Source: Terriglobia bacterium (GTDB taxonomy: Bacteria > Acidobacteriota > Terriglobia > Terriglobales > Acidobacteriaceae). From it: DNA of 64,000 bases. The stretch is taken from positions 62,001-126,000 of the forward strand of contig JAIQGE010000017.1 of the NCBI GenBank assembly GCA_020072815.1, read 5' to 3'. A program made the position numbers and the translations under genes. Shown one piece after another: positions 29,034 through 36,727 of the stretch (the first letter of the stretch is position 1; every line of letters starts with the position of its first letter). The notes under the pieces were generated by a model that saw only the letters and a program-made list of their open reading frames with translations, did not search any database and was not told the origin of the DNA.

Positions 29034-29675
29034 ATGACCAGCGATGAAACCTTAATGCTGGAGTTCCAGCGGGGATCGCGAGAGGCCCTGGAGGAGCTCT
29101 TCGCCCGCTATCGCCAGCCCCTGTTCGGCTTCTTCCGCCGCCGTCTGGCCAACAAGGAACGCGCCGAAGACCTGGCCCAGGAAACGTTTGTCGCGGTGAT
29201 TCGCGCGGCCGCGCGCTACGAGCCGCGCTCGATGGTGTGCACGTATCTGTACGGCATCGCCCTGCGATTGCTGGCGAATGAGCGGCGGAAGCAGAGTAAG
29301 AACCCGCGGTCGCCAGACATGGTGGATCAAGATGGGCGGAAGCAAGATGGCGCGGCGACGTTGGATGCGATCCCCGATCCAAAAGCCGCTGGCGCAGCCG
29401 ACACCGTCTTGTGGGTGCGGCAGGCGCTGGAAAAGCTGGAGCCGGTGGAGCGCGAAGTGCTTATGCTGCGCGAGTACGAGCAGCTCAGTTATGAGGACAT
29501 CGCCCAGCTCTTGCGGATACCCATCAACACCGTGCGCTCCCGGTTGTTTCGCGCGCGCATGGCGTTGAAAGAACGCCTGCAGCCCGATGCGGCGGCGGAC
29601 AAGGGCGAGAAGGACGAGAAGGCTGCGGATTTGGCCGGCCAAGTCAATCCAAATCCGGCGGAGAGCGAGGCCTGA
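29034..29675 (+). CDS. ECF-family RNA polymerase sigma factor
   Basis: 213 residues from the ATG at 29034; the frame is open upstream, but that part is repeat-derived spacer. Region 2 spans about 10-75 (RYRQPLFGFFRRRLANKERA, EDLAQETFVAVI), and region 4 about 125-180 (LEPVEREVLMLREYEQLSYE, LLRIPINTVRSRLFRARMAL). The C-terminal 30 residues are charged and disordered. A zinc-finger membrane protein gene follows immediately, the standard ECF/anti-sigma arrangement. Release in response to an envelope signal is inferred. Confidence 0.93.
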   Translation: MTSDETLMLEFQRGSREALEELFARYRQPLFGFFRRRLANKERAEDLAQETFVAVIRAAARYEPRSMVCTYLYGIALRLLANERRKQSKNPRSPDMVDQDGRKQDGAATLDAIPDPKAAGAADTVLWVRQALEKLEPVEREVLMLREYEQLSYEDIAQLLRIPINTVRSRLFRARMALKERLQPDAAADKGEKDEKAADLAGQVNPNPAESEA

Positions 29676-29733
29676 TGTGAAGGACGATGTGAAGAGCGAC
29701 GGCGCGAAGAACAAAGGCGTGAAGAGTAACGAC

Positions 29734-30432
29734 ATGAGCAAAAAGGAAATCGGCGTCAGCCAGCATCCGTTTGACCAGGAAGAGCTCATGGCCTTCCTTG
29801 ACGGCGAACTCGCCGCCGAGCGCGCCGCCAGTGCAGCCGCGCACTTGAAGAATTGCCTGGAATGCCAGAAGCTGGCCGCCGCCTTCCAACAGGTCTCGCA
29901 GGCCATGGTGAGTTGGGAAGTGGAGCAGGTGGGCAGCGAGATTCCCGCAAACATCGCGGCAGCCTTGAATGAACGGAAGAAAGACCCTGCTCGCAAGCTA
30001 AACAGTCAGCGCTGGGAATGGCGGAAGCTCTTGCGCGTGCAGCAACTCACGTGGGCTGCCGGGCTGGCGGCAGCCACGTTGCTGGTGATCGCAGTTTCTA
30101 TGGCCATCCTGCTTAGGAGCAACAAAGGCGCTATCGAGTCAGCAAGAGTGACAAAGACTTTGTTTCGAAATATGCCGGCGCCACTAAGAAATTCGGCACC
30201 GAGTACGGCCGAAATGCCGGTTCCGCCACCAAGGTTGTCCCCAAGAACGGCGACGGGTCTCGTGCGCGGAAGTCTCCAGGGAAAGCGGCTGACGCCAACG
30301 GCAATACCGGATCGCCAGGCCAGTCCACTGTTGGAGCGTCCACCGTCTACACCTACCTCCTTTCGCCGCAGGCTGCACCTCCACCTCCCAAACCCGCGGC
30401 CACGCCTGCGCCGGGAAACTTACACGGCCTAG
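29734..30432 (+). CDS. Anti-sigma factor part (zinc finger plus membrane helix), frameshifted
   Basis: The start is the ATG at 29734, or a GTG at 29677 that has a GAGG site and sits against the sigma stop. Residues 10-55 form an anti-sigma zinc finger (ELMAFLDGELAAERAASAAA, then HLKNCLECQ, giving HxxxCxxC). A membrane helix (WAAGLAAATLLVIAVSMAIL) ends near 30116. Beyond about 30120 this frame becomes Arg/Pro-rich and looks like out-of-frame translation to the stop at 30430. The -1 frame, open from 30117, gives sensible sequence that runs straight into the DUF4349 domain. I therefore see one gene broken by a one-base shift between 30117 and about 30150. Confidence 0.8.
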   Translation: MSKKEIGVSQHPFDQEELMAFLDGELAAERAASAAAHLKNCLECQKLAAAFQQVSQAMVSWEVEQVGSEIPANIAAALNERKKDPARKLNSQRWEWRKLLRVQQLTWAAGLAAATLLVIAVSMAILLRSNKGAIESARVTKTLFRNMPAPLRNSAPSTAEMPVPPPRLSPRTATGLVRGSLQGKRLTPTAIPDRQASPLLERPPSTPTSFRRRLHLHLPNPRPRLRRETYTA

Positions 30433-31334
30433 TCGCATCCGCAGCAGCGCCAGTGGCCAAGGTCAACCGAGATTTCCGGAGCGCTTCTCCCGTTGAAGCC
30501 AGCAAGCAGCCAACCGCGAGCGGGGGAGCCGCAGCCGAAGCCAGGAAAGATTCTCGCGTAGCAGACGAAACAGTTAACGTCACCGCCAGCGCCAGCACGG
30601 TTGAGGTGGAAGCGGACGCGACGCAGGTCACGCCCCCTATGATCGTCCGCACCGCCAACCTCACGGTGACGACGAAAGAATTCGAGAAAGCCCGTCCGGC
30701 GGTGGAAGAAATTCTGAAGCGCCATCACGGCTACGTAGGCGAGATGAACGTAGACACGCCCACCGGCTCCGCCCGCTCGCTCACCGCAACCTTGCGCGTA
30801 CCGGCCGCGCAACTGGAAGCCACGCTGGCGGACCTGAAAGGCCTGGGCCGCGTGGAAAAAGAATCGCAGAACGGAGAGGAAGTCACCCAGCAGTATGTTG
30901 ACCTGGAGGCGCGGCTCAAGAATTCGCGCAACACCGAGCAGCGCCTGGTCCAGTTGCAGCGCGAACGCACCGGGAAACTCTCTGACGTGCTCTCTGTTGA
31001 AAACCAGATCAGCCGCGTGCGCGGCGAGATCGAGCAGATGGAAGCCCAGCGAAAAGAAATGCGCAAACAGGTGGACTACGCCACCCTGAACCTGACCGTG
31101 AGCGAAGACTACAAGGCCGAGCTGAAAGTGGTTCCCACGTCCACCGGCACGCTGATTCGCAACGCAGCAGTGGATGGTTATCGTTCCATGGTGGACGGCC
31201 TGCTTGCGTTGCTGTTGTGGCTGCTCTCTGCGATGCCCAGCCTGCTGCTGTGGCTGGCGATTTTGTTTTTTCCCGCGCGCTTCACCTGGCGTCGGCTGCG
31301 GCACCGTTTTTTGCAGCGCGAGTTGGCCACATGA
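30117..31334 (+). CDS. DUF4349 domain part of the frameshifted anti-sigma gene
   Basis: The frame opens after a TAG at 30114 and continues unbroken to 31334. The first usable start inside it is the GTG at 30453, which would give 293 residues. The stretch 30170-30450 encodes a Gly/Ser/Pro linker (KYAGATKKFGTEYGRNAGSA), then the DUF4349 domain from about 30640 (MIVRTANLTVTTKEFEKARP). A coiled coil covers about 30890-31080, and a C-terminal membrane helix (LLALLLWLLSAMPSLLLWLA) is followed by a basic tail. DUF4349 proteins are periplasmic with two membrane anchors. Zinc finger-membrane helix-DUF4349 in one chain is an arrangement I expect for an ECF partner. Confidence 0.8.
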   Translation, partial: EQQRRYRVSKSDKDFVSKYAGATKKFGTEYGRNAGSATKVVPKNGDGSRARKSPGKAADANGNTGSPGQSTVGASTVYTYLLSPQAAPPPPKPAATPAPGNLHGLVASAAAPVAKVNRDFRSASPVEASKQPTASGGAAAEARKDSRVADETVNVTASASTVEVEADATQVTPPMIVRTANLTVTTKEFEKARPAVEEILKRHHGYVGEMNVDTPTGSARSLTATLRVPAAQLEATLADLKGLGRVEKESQNGEEVTQQYVDLEARLKNSRNTEQRLVQLQRERTGKLSDVLSVENQISRVRGEIEQMEAQRKEMRKQVDYATLNLTVSEDYKAELKVVPTSTGTLIRNAAVDGYRSMVDGLLALLLWLLSAMPSLLLWLAILFFPARFTWRRLRHRFLQRELAT

Positions 31335-31367
31335 ACGAGCTGGCCGCTTGAGTTGTTGTAAAGCAAT

Positions 31368-31426
31368 CAGCCCCTGGACTCCTTCGCAAATATTTGCTTG
31401 CGTATCCCAAGGGAGTTCCGGGGCTG
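31368..31426 (+). terminator. Long hairpin after the DUF4349 gene
   Basis: CAGCCCCTGGACTCC pairs with GGGAGTTCCGGGGCTG around a 30-base loop that itself holds GCAAATATTTGC. It lies 34 bases after the stop. No T-run follows, so it may act as a processing or Rho-assisted end. Confidence 0.5.
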
Positions 31427-31482
31427 AATGCTGAGTACGATTGACGGTTCATGGTTAAAGAGCTTGCAACACTCTTTTAGGA

Positions 31483-31724
31483 TTGTCATCCTGAGCGAAG
31501 TCCGAGCGACCAAAGGGAGTGAGGACGGAGTCGAAGGACCCCGAGAATCCTACCCTGACCATGCCGCTTCAATGCGTTTTCACGATGCACGGTGACCACA
31601 ACCAAAGGCAAAGGAAGCTTTTTCGTGAGAACGCCTTGATGCCGCATGGTGGGAATTGACATTCTCGGGGTCCTTCGACTTCGCGACGCCACGCTGCGCA
31701 GCGTCGCTACGCTCAGGATGACAA
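31483..31724. repeat. Nested inverted-repeat element
   Basis: The outer arms are TTGTCATCCTGAGCG (31483-31497) and CGCTCAGGATGACAA (31710-31724). The inner arms are GTCGAAGGACCCCGAGAAT (31530-31548) and its perfect complement (31661-31679). The 110-base centre has no frame. A further partial arm (GCGCTCAGCATGACAG) follows at 31771. The pattern resembles a non-autonomous miniature element or paired dispersed repeats. From general familiarity, the TCATCCTGAGCGAAG string recurs in many environmental genomes. Confidence 0.7.
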
Positions 31725-31898
31725 GTCTTAGAGGTCTTTCGTGTCACAACGGCCCGTGAGGGTTCGTGCGGCGCTCAGCATGACAGACTAAGGCGGCAAG
31801 GTGCTCTCAAACACAGCCACGTTGCATTAAGAATCTCAATGCCACCTTCAACCTGATCAATGCTCACCCCTGAAGCGTGCATTCCCGCAAACGCCATT

Positions 31899-31932
31899 CA
31901 GCCCCTGAAACTCATCAGAGCGTCAGGGGCTG
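31899..31932 (-). terminator. Hairpin downstream of citrate synthase
   Basis: CAGCCCCTGA and TCAGGGGCTG pair over a 14-base loop, 27 bases beyond the gltA stop on the minus strand. There is no clear U-run, so termination is likely but not certain. The stem shares CAGCCCC with the hairpin at 31368-31426. Confidence 0.5.
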
Positions 31933-31958
31933 AGCGGGGAGGGGTGCTTCGTCGCGCG

Positions 31959-33089
31959 TTATCTTTTCTCCATTGGAACGTACCGGCTGGGATATTTCGG
32001 TCCCTGATAATCCGCGCGGGGGCGGATCAGCCGGTTGTCGTTGAGTTGCTCGATCACGTGGGCGGTCCAGCCGCTGATGCGTGACACGGCAAACACCGGC
32101 GTGAACAGGTCCACATCAAGGCCCAGGGTGGTGTAGGTGGAAGCGGAGTAGAAGTCCACGTTGGCGTTGAGATGTTTTTCCGCCTTGATGTACTTCTCGA
32201 TCTTCTCCGACATCTCTGACCACTTGGGATTGGCCGATTTTCCCAGGTCATGCGACATCTGGCGCAGGTGCGTGGCCCGCGGATCTTCCGTGTGGTACAC
32301 GCGGTGGCCGAATCCCGAAATCTTCTTGTGGCTGGCCAGGATGTTCTTGACGTATTCGACCGGGTCTTCACCCTTCTTGTCAATTTCAAACAGCATGCGC
32401 ATCACGGCTTCATTGGCGCCGCCGTGCAGCGGGCCTTTGAGCGCGCCGATGCCGCCGGTAATCGCCGAATGCATGTCCGCCAGCGTGGCGGCTATCACGC
32501 GCGCCGCGAAGGTCGAGGCGTTCAACTCATGGTCGGCATGCAGGATCAGGGCCACGTCGAGCGCCTTCTCTGCCGTGGGTGAAGGTTTTTCGCCGGTGAG
32601 CTGTAACAGGAAATTGCCGGCATGGGAAAGCGACGGGTCGGCTGCGACCACGTTCTTGCCTTTGCGGATGCGGTCGTAATTGGCCACAATCATGGCCAGC
32701 TGCGAGGTTAAACGGATGGCCTTGCGCACGTTGGCGTCATGGTCCACCAGCTCGGCGTCTTTGTCATACATGGAAAGCGCGCTGACCGCGGTCCGCAGGA
32801 CCTCCATGGGAATGGCGGACTTGGGAAAGCTGCGGAGTAAATCTATGATGGCCGGGTCTAATTTGCGTTCAGCTCCCAGGCGCTGCTGCAAGTCGTTCAA
32901 TTCGGCGCGCGTGGGCAATTTGCCGAACCACAGCAGATAGCAGACCTCTTCAAAGGTGGACTGCTCCGCCAGTTCGTGTATGTCAATGCCCCGGTAGGCG
33001 AGCACCCCGGCGTCGCCGTCAATGTAGCAAATGGAGGAGGTAGCCGCGACTACGCCTTCCAATCCCTTGGTTACTGTGCTGGTTGCCAT
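31959..33089 (-). CDS. gltA: Citrate synthase
   Basis: 376 residues from the ATG at 33089, which has AGGA upstream; an in-frame start at 33179 would add 30 residues without family similarity. Short type II citrate synthase (bacterial/archaeal dimer class): GDAGVLAYRGIDIHELAE near the N-terminus, ALILHADHELNAST with catalytic His, ISGFGHRVYHTEDPRA with the second His, and an Asp in the C-terminal ANVDFYSA. It condenses acetyl-CoA and oxaloacetate at the entry to the TCA cycle. A 2-methylcitrate synthase role is possible, but no prp genes are adjacent. Confidence 0.94.
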   Translation of the reverse strand: MATSTVTKGLEGVVAATSSICYIDGDAGVLAYRGIDIHELAEQSTFEEVCYLLWFGKLPTRAELNDLQQRLGAERKLDPAIIDLLRSFPKSAIPMEVLRTAVSALSMYDKDAELVDHDANVRKAIRLTSQLAMIVANYDRIRKGKNVVAADPSLSHAGNFLLQLTGEKPSPTAEKALDVALILHADHELNASTFAARVIAATLADMHSAITGGIGALKGPLHGGANEAVMRMLFEIDKKGEDPVEYVKNILASHKKISGFGHRVYHTEDPRATHLRQMSHDLGKSANPKWSEMSEKIEKYIKAEKHLNANVDFYSASTYTTLGLDVDLFTPVFAVSRISGWTAHVIEQLNDNRLIRPRADYQGPKYPSRYVPMEKR

Positions 33090-33322
33090 GGTTTTCCTGC
33101 CGTTTTCCGTCTTTTCCAGTGTGGGAAGAACTTCAGTGTATGACATTTCTTTATACTCCAAATGCGCCAGACTTTCCAACCGGCGATGACGTTCGTAATC
33201 GGGCGTTCAGGCCAGGGAAATTGGGCCATCCGGCTCCAAATTTCTCACTTCGCCCGAGATTAGCCCGGCGGGTCAAAAGGGTCTGTGACTACCGTCACTC
33301 CTATTTAGGACTAAGGCAGGAG

Positions 33323-34345
33323 TTAGCGAGTGCGCTGGTGTGCTGGCATTCCGGCCGCCTCCGGGTGAGGGCCGAAATAGCGGTAATGGCCGGTGATGGT
33401 CCAATCAAAGAGCACATCTTCCATTTTGGGACCCTGGCCAATGTTGTGGACGACCATGTAGCGCCCGCCCAGCAGCGCCTTGCGGTCCACGACGATGCCG
33501 ATGTGGGTGAGACCATGGCCCAGGTCCCAGGTGACCAGGTCGCCGGGGTGGTAATCGGCGGCGGTGGCGGTGATCGGCAGAACTTGGCCTTTCCTGCGGA
33601 AGAAAACCATCAAATTGGGTACGCGACGGTGGTCAATGTTGGCGTCCGGGTGGTCCAGTCGCCATTTGGCCTTGCCTGGATAGGCGGAAAAGTTCGCCAG
33701 CATGTCCTCATGGACTTCTTTTTGCAGGTCAATCCCCAACGCGCGGTAGGAACGGATGACCTCGTCGGTGCAGACGCCGGATTCCGGTGGGACGTCGCCG
33801 CCAGGGTAAGAGATGGCCACGTAACCGGGGTCATAGCGGACGATATGTTGCGTGCGTTCGATCGCGGCGTCGGAAAGCTTGTGCAGAAATTCCCGTTGCG
33901 AAGCCGCATCCCGGGGTTGCGCCTGCGCAACCGCAACCAGCGCCAGCATGGCGACCACGTTCAATCCTAGAGCCTTGAGCAGCCGCCGCACGTTGGAAAG
34001 GCGGCGATGGCGGCGTCCCGGCGCGGCCGGCGTCTGCGTCTCTTCCATCACACGCAACGCGACGCTCAACTTCCTCTTGTCCGCAGCCTGCCGCAGCCAG
34101 CTTCGCGTGCTGCGGGCAATGGAGTCCGCGCAGCCTTCATTGCCGCTCTTCAGCACCAGCGCGAACAGGTCGGCGACTACTTCAAAGGGAACATCACGGG
34201 GAATCTCCGCGAACAAGCGGTTGGCAAGGTCATGTTCGCCGTACTCGGTCAGCAGTTGCTGCACCAGCACGGGTGCTTCGCGGAAACGGCCGTCGCGTTC
34301 CGTGCAGATGGCGGCAATCACTTGAGCTAATACAGGATGCATCAC
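33323..34345 (-). CDS. Membrane protein: N-terminal unknown domain fused to periplasmic DUF1287
   Basis: 340 residues. Residues 1-100 are a compact helical domain (PVLVQQLLTEYGEHDLANRL) that I do not recognise. A basic stretch and a membrane helix (LGLNVVAMLALVAVAQA) follow at about 120-140. Residues 150-335 are DUF1287, an NlpC/P60-like fold: Cys in SGVCTDEVIRSYRALGIDL, IDHRRVPNLMVFFRR, the His in LTHIGIVVD, and HNIGQGPKMEDVLFDW. The Cys-His pair suggests a cysteine hydrolase or amidase in the envelope. Most DUF1287 proteins start at the signal peptide, so the cytoplasmic front domain is an odd addition. An alternative start nearer the membrane helix cannot be excluded. Confidence 0.8.
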   Translation of the reverse strand: MMHPVLAQVIAAICTERDGRFREAPVLVQQLLTEYGEHDLANRLFAEIPRDVPFEVVADLFALVLKSGNEGCADSIARSTRSWLRQAADKRKLSVALRVMEETQTPAAPGRRHRRLSNVRRLLKALGLNVVAMLALVAVAQAQPRDAASQREFLHKLSDAAIERTQHIVRYDPGYVAISYPGGDVPPESGVCTDEVIRSYRALGIDLQKEVHEDMLANFSAYPGKAKWRLDHPDANIDHRRVPNLMVFFRRKGQVLPITATAADYHPGDLVTWDLGHGLTHIGIVVDRKALLGGRYMVVHNIGQGPKMEDVLFDWTITGHYRYFGPHPEAAGMPAHQRTR

Positions 34346-34395
34346 AAAATGCCTTCTGATCTAAAGCTTACTCGTGTCACAGGGTCCCGTGGAAA

Positions 34396-35229
34396 TTACT
34401 TGTGCCAGATCTGCCACAATCCTATGACGACAAACGGCAGCATCACCGCCAGCACCCACAGCTTGGCTGTGCCGCGGATCTTCTCTTCTTTTTCCCAGCG
34501 AAAGAGCTTGGTCCCTACGGTGAGCCCAACCACCAGGGTGACCAACAGCGCCCCGGCCGCCTCCCACAACTCCCTGGAGGCGAGCCAGCTAAACCCCGCG
34601 CCTTTGAGCATGATGTCCTGCATCCCCTGGACCAGGTACCTGGCGGGAATGAACTGGGAAATCACGCTGAAGATCGGGCCGCGGATAGGAAACGTGGCGC
34701 CGCTCAGGAACAGCATGGGGAAGTAGAGCAGTTGGACCAGGATTGTCCCTTCCTGCATGGTGTTGGCGACGGACGCGACCACCAAGCCAATTGAACGGAA
34801 CGTAATCAAGCCCAGGGATATGAACCCTACCAGTGATGCCATGTGGTGGGGCCACGGCATCAGATACCAGTAGTGAGAGAAGGTGAGCAGTACCAGGATG
34901 TACGGGAGAAAAATGATCCACCCGGTGACCATGGACGCCACCAGCAACGGCGTGGGCGAAATCGGCGTGACCTTGTAGCGGCGCAGGATATTCAATTCCC
35001 GCTCCTGCAAGGCGCGTATTCCGGCGCCAAACAACCCGTTGCCCAGGATGCCCAGCGTCACTGACATGGTGACCACGGTCGTTGCCCTTGCCACATTGCC
35101 CTTGGCCTCCATAAAAGTGCCGATGGTAAAAAAGAAAATCAGGGGAAACAGGTAGTTGAAGAAAATCACCGCGCGCAAGCGCAGAGCCAGCTTCAGGTCA
35201 ATCTTGATAAGCTCAATATAAGGTTTCAT
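34396..35229 (-). CDS. ABC-2 type transporter permease
   Basis: 277 residues with six membrane helices. It opens with a short cytoplasmic helix (YIELIKIDLKLALRLRAVIF), then helices including VVTMSVTLGILGNGLFGAG, and the typical ABC-2 ending with LFLSGATFPIRG before the last two helices. It forms a multidrug- or lipid-export-type channel with the ATPase at 35500-36429. A repeat pair lies between the two genes (35232-35467). Substrate unknown. Confidence 0.92.
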   Translation of the reverse strand: MKPYIELIKIDLKLALRLRAVIFFNYLFPLIFFFTIGTFMEAKGNVARATTVVTMSVTLGILGNGLFGAGIRALQERELNILRRYKVTPISPTPLLVASMVTGWIIFLPYILVLLTFSHYWYLMPWPHHMASLVGFISLGLITFRSIGLVVASVANTMQEGTILVQLLYFPMLFLSGATFPIRGPIFSVISQFIPARYLVQGMQDIMLKGAGFSWLASRELWEAAGALLVTLVVGLTVGTKLFRWEKEEKIRGTAKLWVLAVMLPFVVIGLWQIWHK

Positions 35230-35231
35230 TG

Positions 35232-35467
35232 TTCTTGTCGCTTCGCTCCAAACCGCTTACGTGCCTTGCTCCGCCTCTACCTTTATTCAGCGCCTCATAC
35301 AGGCGGCTCGGCGCGCGAGCCGGCCTCGCCGCATTGTTTCTCTCGCCGGTTCTTGTCGCTTCGCTCCAAACCGCTTACGTGCCTTGCTCCAACTCTACCG
35401 CCGTTCTGCATCTCGCACAGGCGGCTCGGCGCGCGAGCCGGCCTCGCCGCTTTGTCAAGAACCAAGC
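35232..35467 (+). repeat. Tandem pair of the 118-bp dispersed repeat
   Basis: Two head-to-tail copies with a period of 118 bases: both begin TTCTTGTCGCTTCGCTCCAA (35232 and 35350), and both contain the palindromic core GGCTCGGCGCGCGAGCC followed by GGCCTCGCCGC. The middle third has diverged. Related copies occur at 49631-49840 (tandem pair) and 41100-41219 (single, inverted). The pair splits an ABC exporter operon between ATPase and permease. Confidence 0.85.
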
Positions 35468-35499
35468 TAGTTGCCAATTGCGAGCTGCTAGCTGCTTCC

Positions 35500-36429
35500 T
35501 CAGTCCCTCAACTTTTTCCCCGTCAGCTCCACGAACACATCTTCCAGGGTCGGACGCTTCAGGTGCACGTCTTCCAGCGTGATGCTCTGCTGGTCCAGCC
35601 ATTTCATGATCTCAAACAGCGTCCGCGCCGGACGGCTGGAGTACACGTTGAGCGCGCGCTTGTCTTCTTCCTGGTCCATCTCCACCACGTCCGGCCATGC
35701 GGGAAGCGCGGCCAGGTCCAGGGGCTGGGCGGTGATGATCTGTATCCGCGACTGCGACCGGCTCTTCTGCTGCAGTTCGCGCGGCGTACCCAGGGCCACG
35801 ATCTTGCCTTCGTCCATGATGGCCACGCGGTCACACAGCCTCTCGGCTTCTTCAATATAGTGCGTGGTCAGCACCACGGTGCGATGCTCCGCCTTCATCT
35901 CTTCGATGAGCCCGTGGATTTCCAGGCGAATCTGCGGATCAAGCCCGGTGGTGGGTTCGTCCAGGAAGAGCACCTGGGGATCGTTCACCAGGGCCAGCGC
36001 CAGGGCCAGCCGCTGCTTCTGTCCTCCGGAAAGCGTTTCGTAATACGCTGCGCGCTTCTCCCACAGTTGCAGGCGTTTGAGCAGCTGCTCTGAGCTGACG
36101 CTGCGCGTGTAGAACGAAGCAAACAGGTCAAGCGCTTCCTGGGTACGGATCTTGGCGGGAAGGTTGGTGGCCTGCAGGCAGACGCCGATGCGGTCCTTGA
36201 GCTGCTGCTTCTGCCGCTCGGGGTCGAAACCCAGAACAGTGGCGTCGCCCCCGGTGCGGGGACGCAGCCCTTCCAGGATCTCCACCGTGCTGGTCTTGCC
36301 GGCGCCGTTCGGCCCCAGGATGCCGAAGACTTCACCGGGGGCGACTTCAAAGTCAATGCCTTTCACGGCTTCTAGCTTGGCGTAATTCTTCGTCAATGAA
36401 TGAACAGCGATGACCGGCGGTGTGCTCAT
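35500..36429 (-). CDS. ABC transporter ATP-binding protein
   Basis: 309 residues of the drug-resistance exporter (DrrA-like) type: Walker A GPNGAGKTS, Q-loop GVCLQATNLPAKI, signature LSGGQKQRLALAL, Walker B VLFLDEPTTGLDP, H-loop VVLTTHYIEEAE. The C-terminal 80 residues include TLEDVHLKRPTLEDVFVELT, the regulatory tail of this subfamily. It is the first gene of a two-gene unit with the permease and is divergent from the amidohydrolase at 36728. Confidence 0.94.
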   Translation of the reverse strand: MSTPPVIAVHSLTKNYAKLEAVKGIDFEVAPGEVFGILGPNGAGKTSTVEILEGLRPRTGGDATVLGFDPERQKQQLKDRIGVCLQATNLPAKIRTQEALDLFASFYTRSVSSEQLLKRLQLWEKRAAYYETLSGGQKQRLALALALVNDPQVLFLDEPTTGLDPQIRLEIHGLIEEMKAEHRTVVLTTHYIEEAERLCDRVAIMDEGKIVALGTPRELQQKSRSQSRIQIITAQPLDLAALPAWPDVVEMDQEEDKRALNVYSSRPARTLFEIMKWLDQQSITLEDVHLKRPTLEDVFVELTGKKLRD

Positions 36430-36727
36430 ATGTGTTTCTGCGTGTGTATTACTCGCAGCTTCTCTGTAAGTTACAGGGCCCGTTGCAAGTCAAAACATTC
36501 AAAGCTGCCCTGCGACCGGAGGCTGGTGAAATGTGATTCTTTCATTCCCCGGCCCTTTTCGTCGAATGCGAATTCTCGCGTCCGCGCGAATCCCGAGAGA
36601 TGTTTGCGGGCAAGGCCTTCGAACGCGCGCCTGCTTTGCGCAAATGGCGGCGCCAATTTACCCTTCTTCGCGATAAGATTTGCCCTTCTTTGCAAGCAGT
36701 CTGAGGCAAGACTTAAGGGTGGTCCGA

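Noticed and set aside
30117-30170. Programmed -1 frameshift site in the anti-sigma gene
   Set aside because: I found no X XXY YYZ slippery heptamer in the crossover interval, so an indel or sequencing error is the simpler reading.
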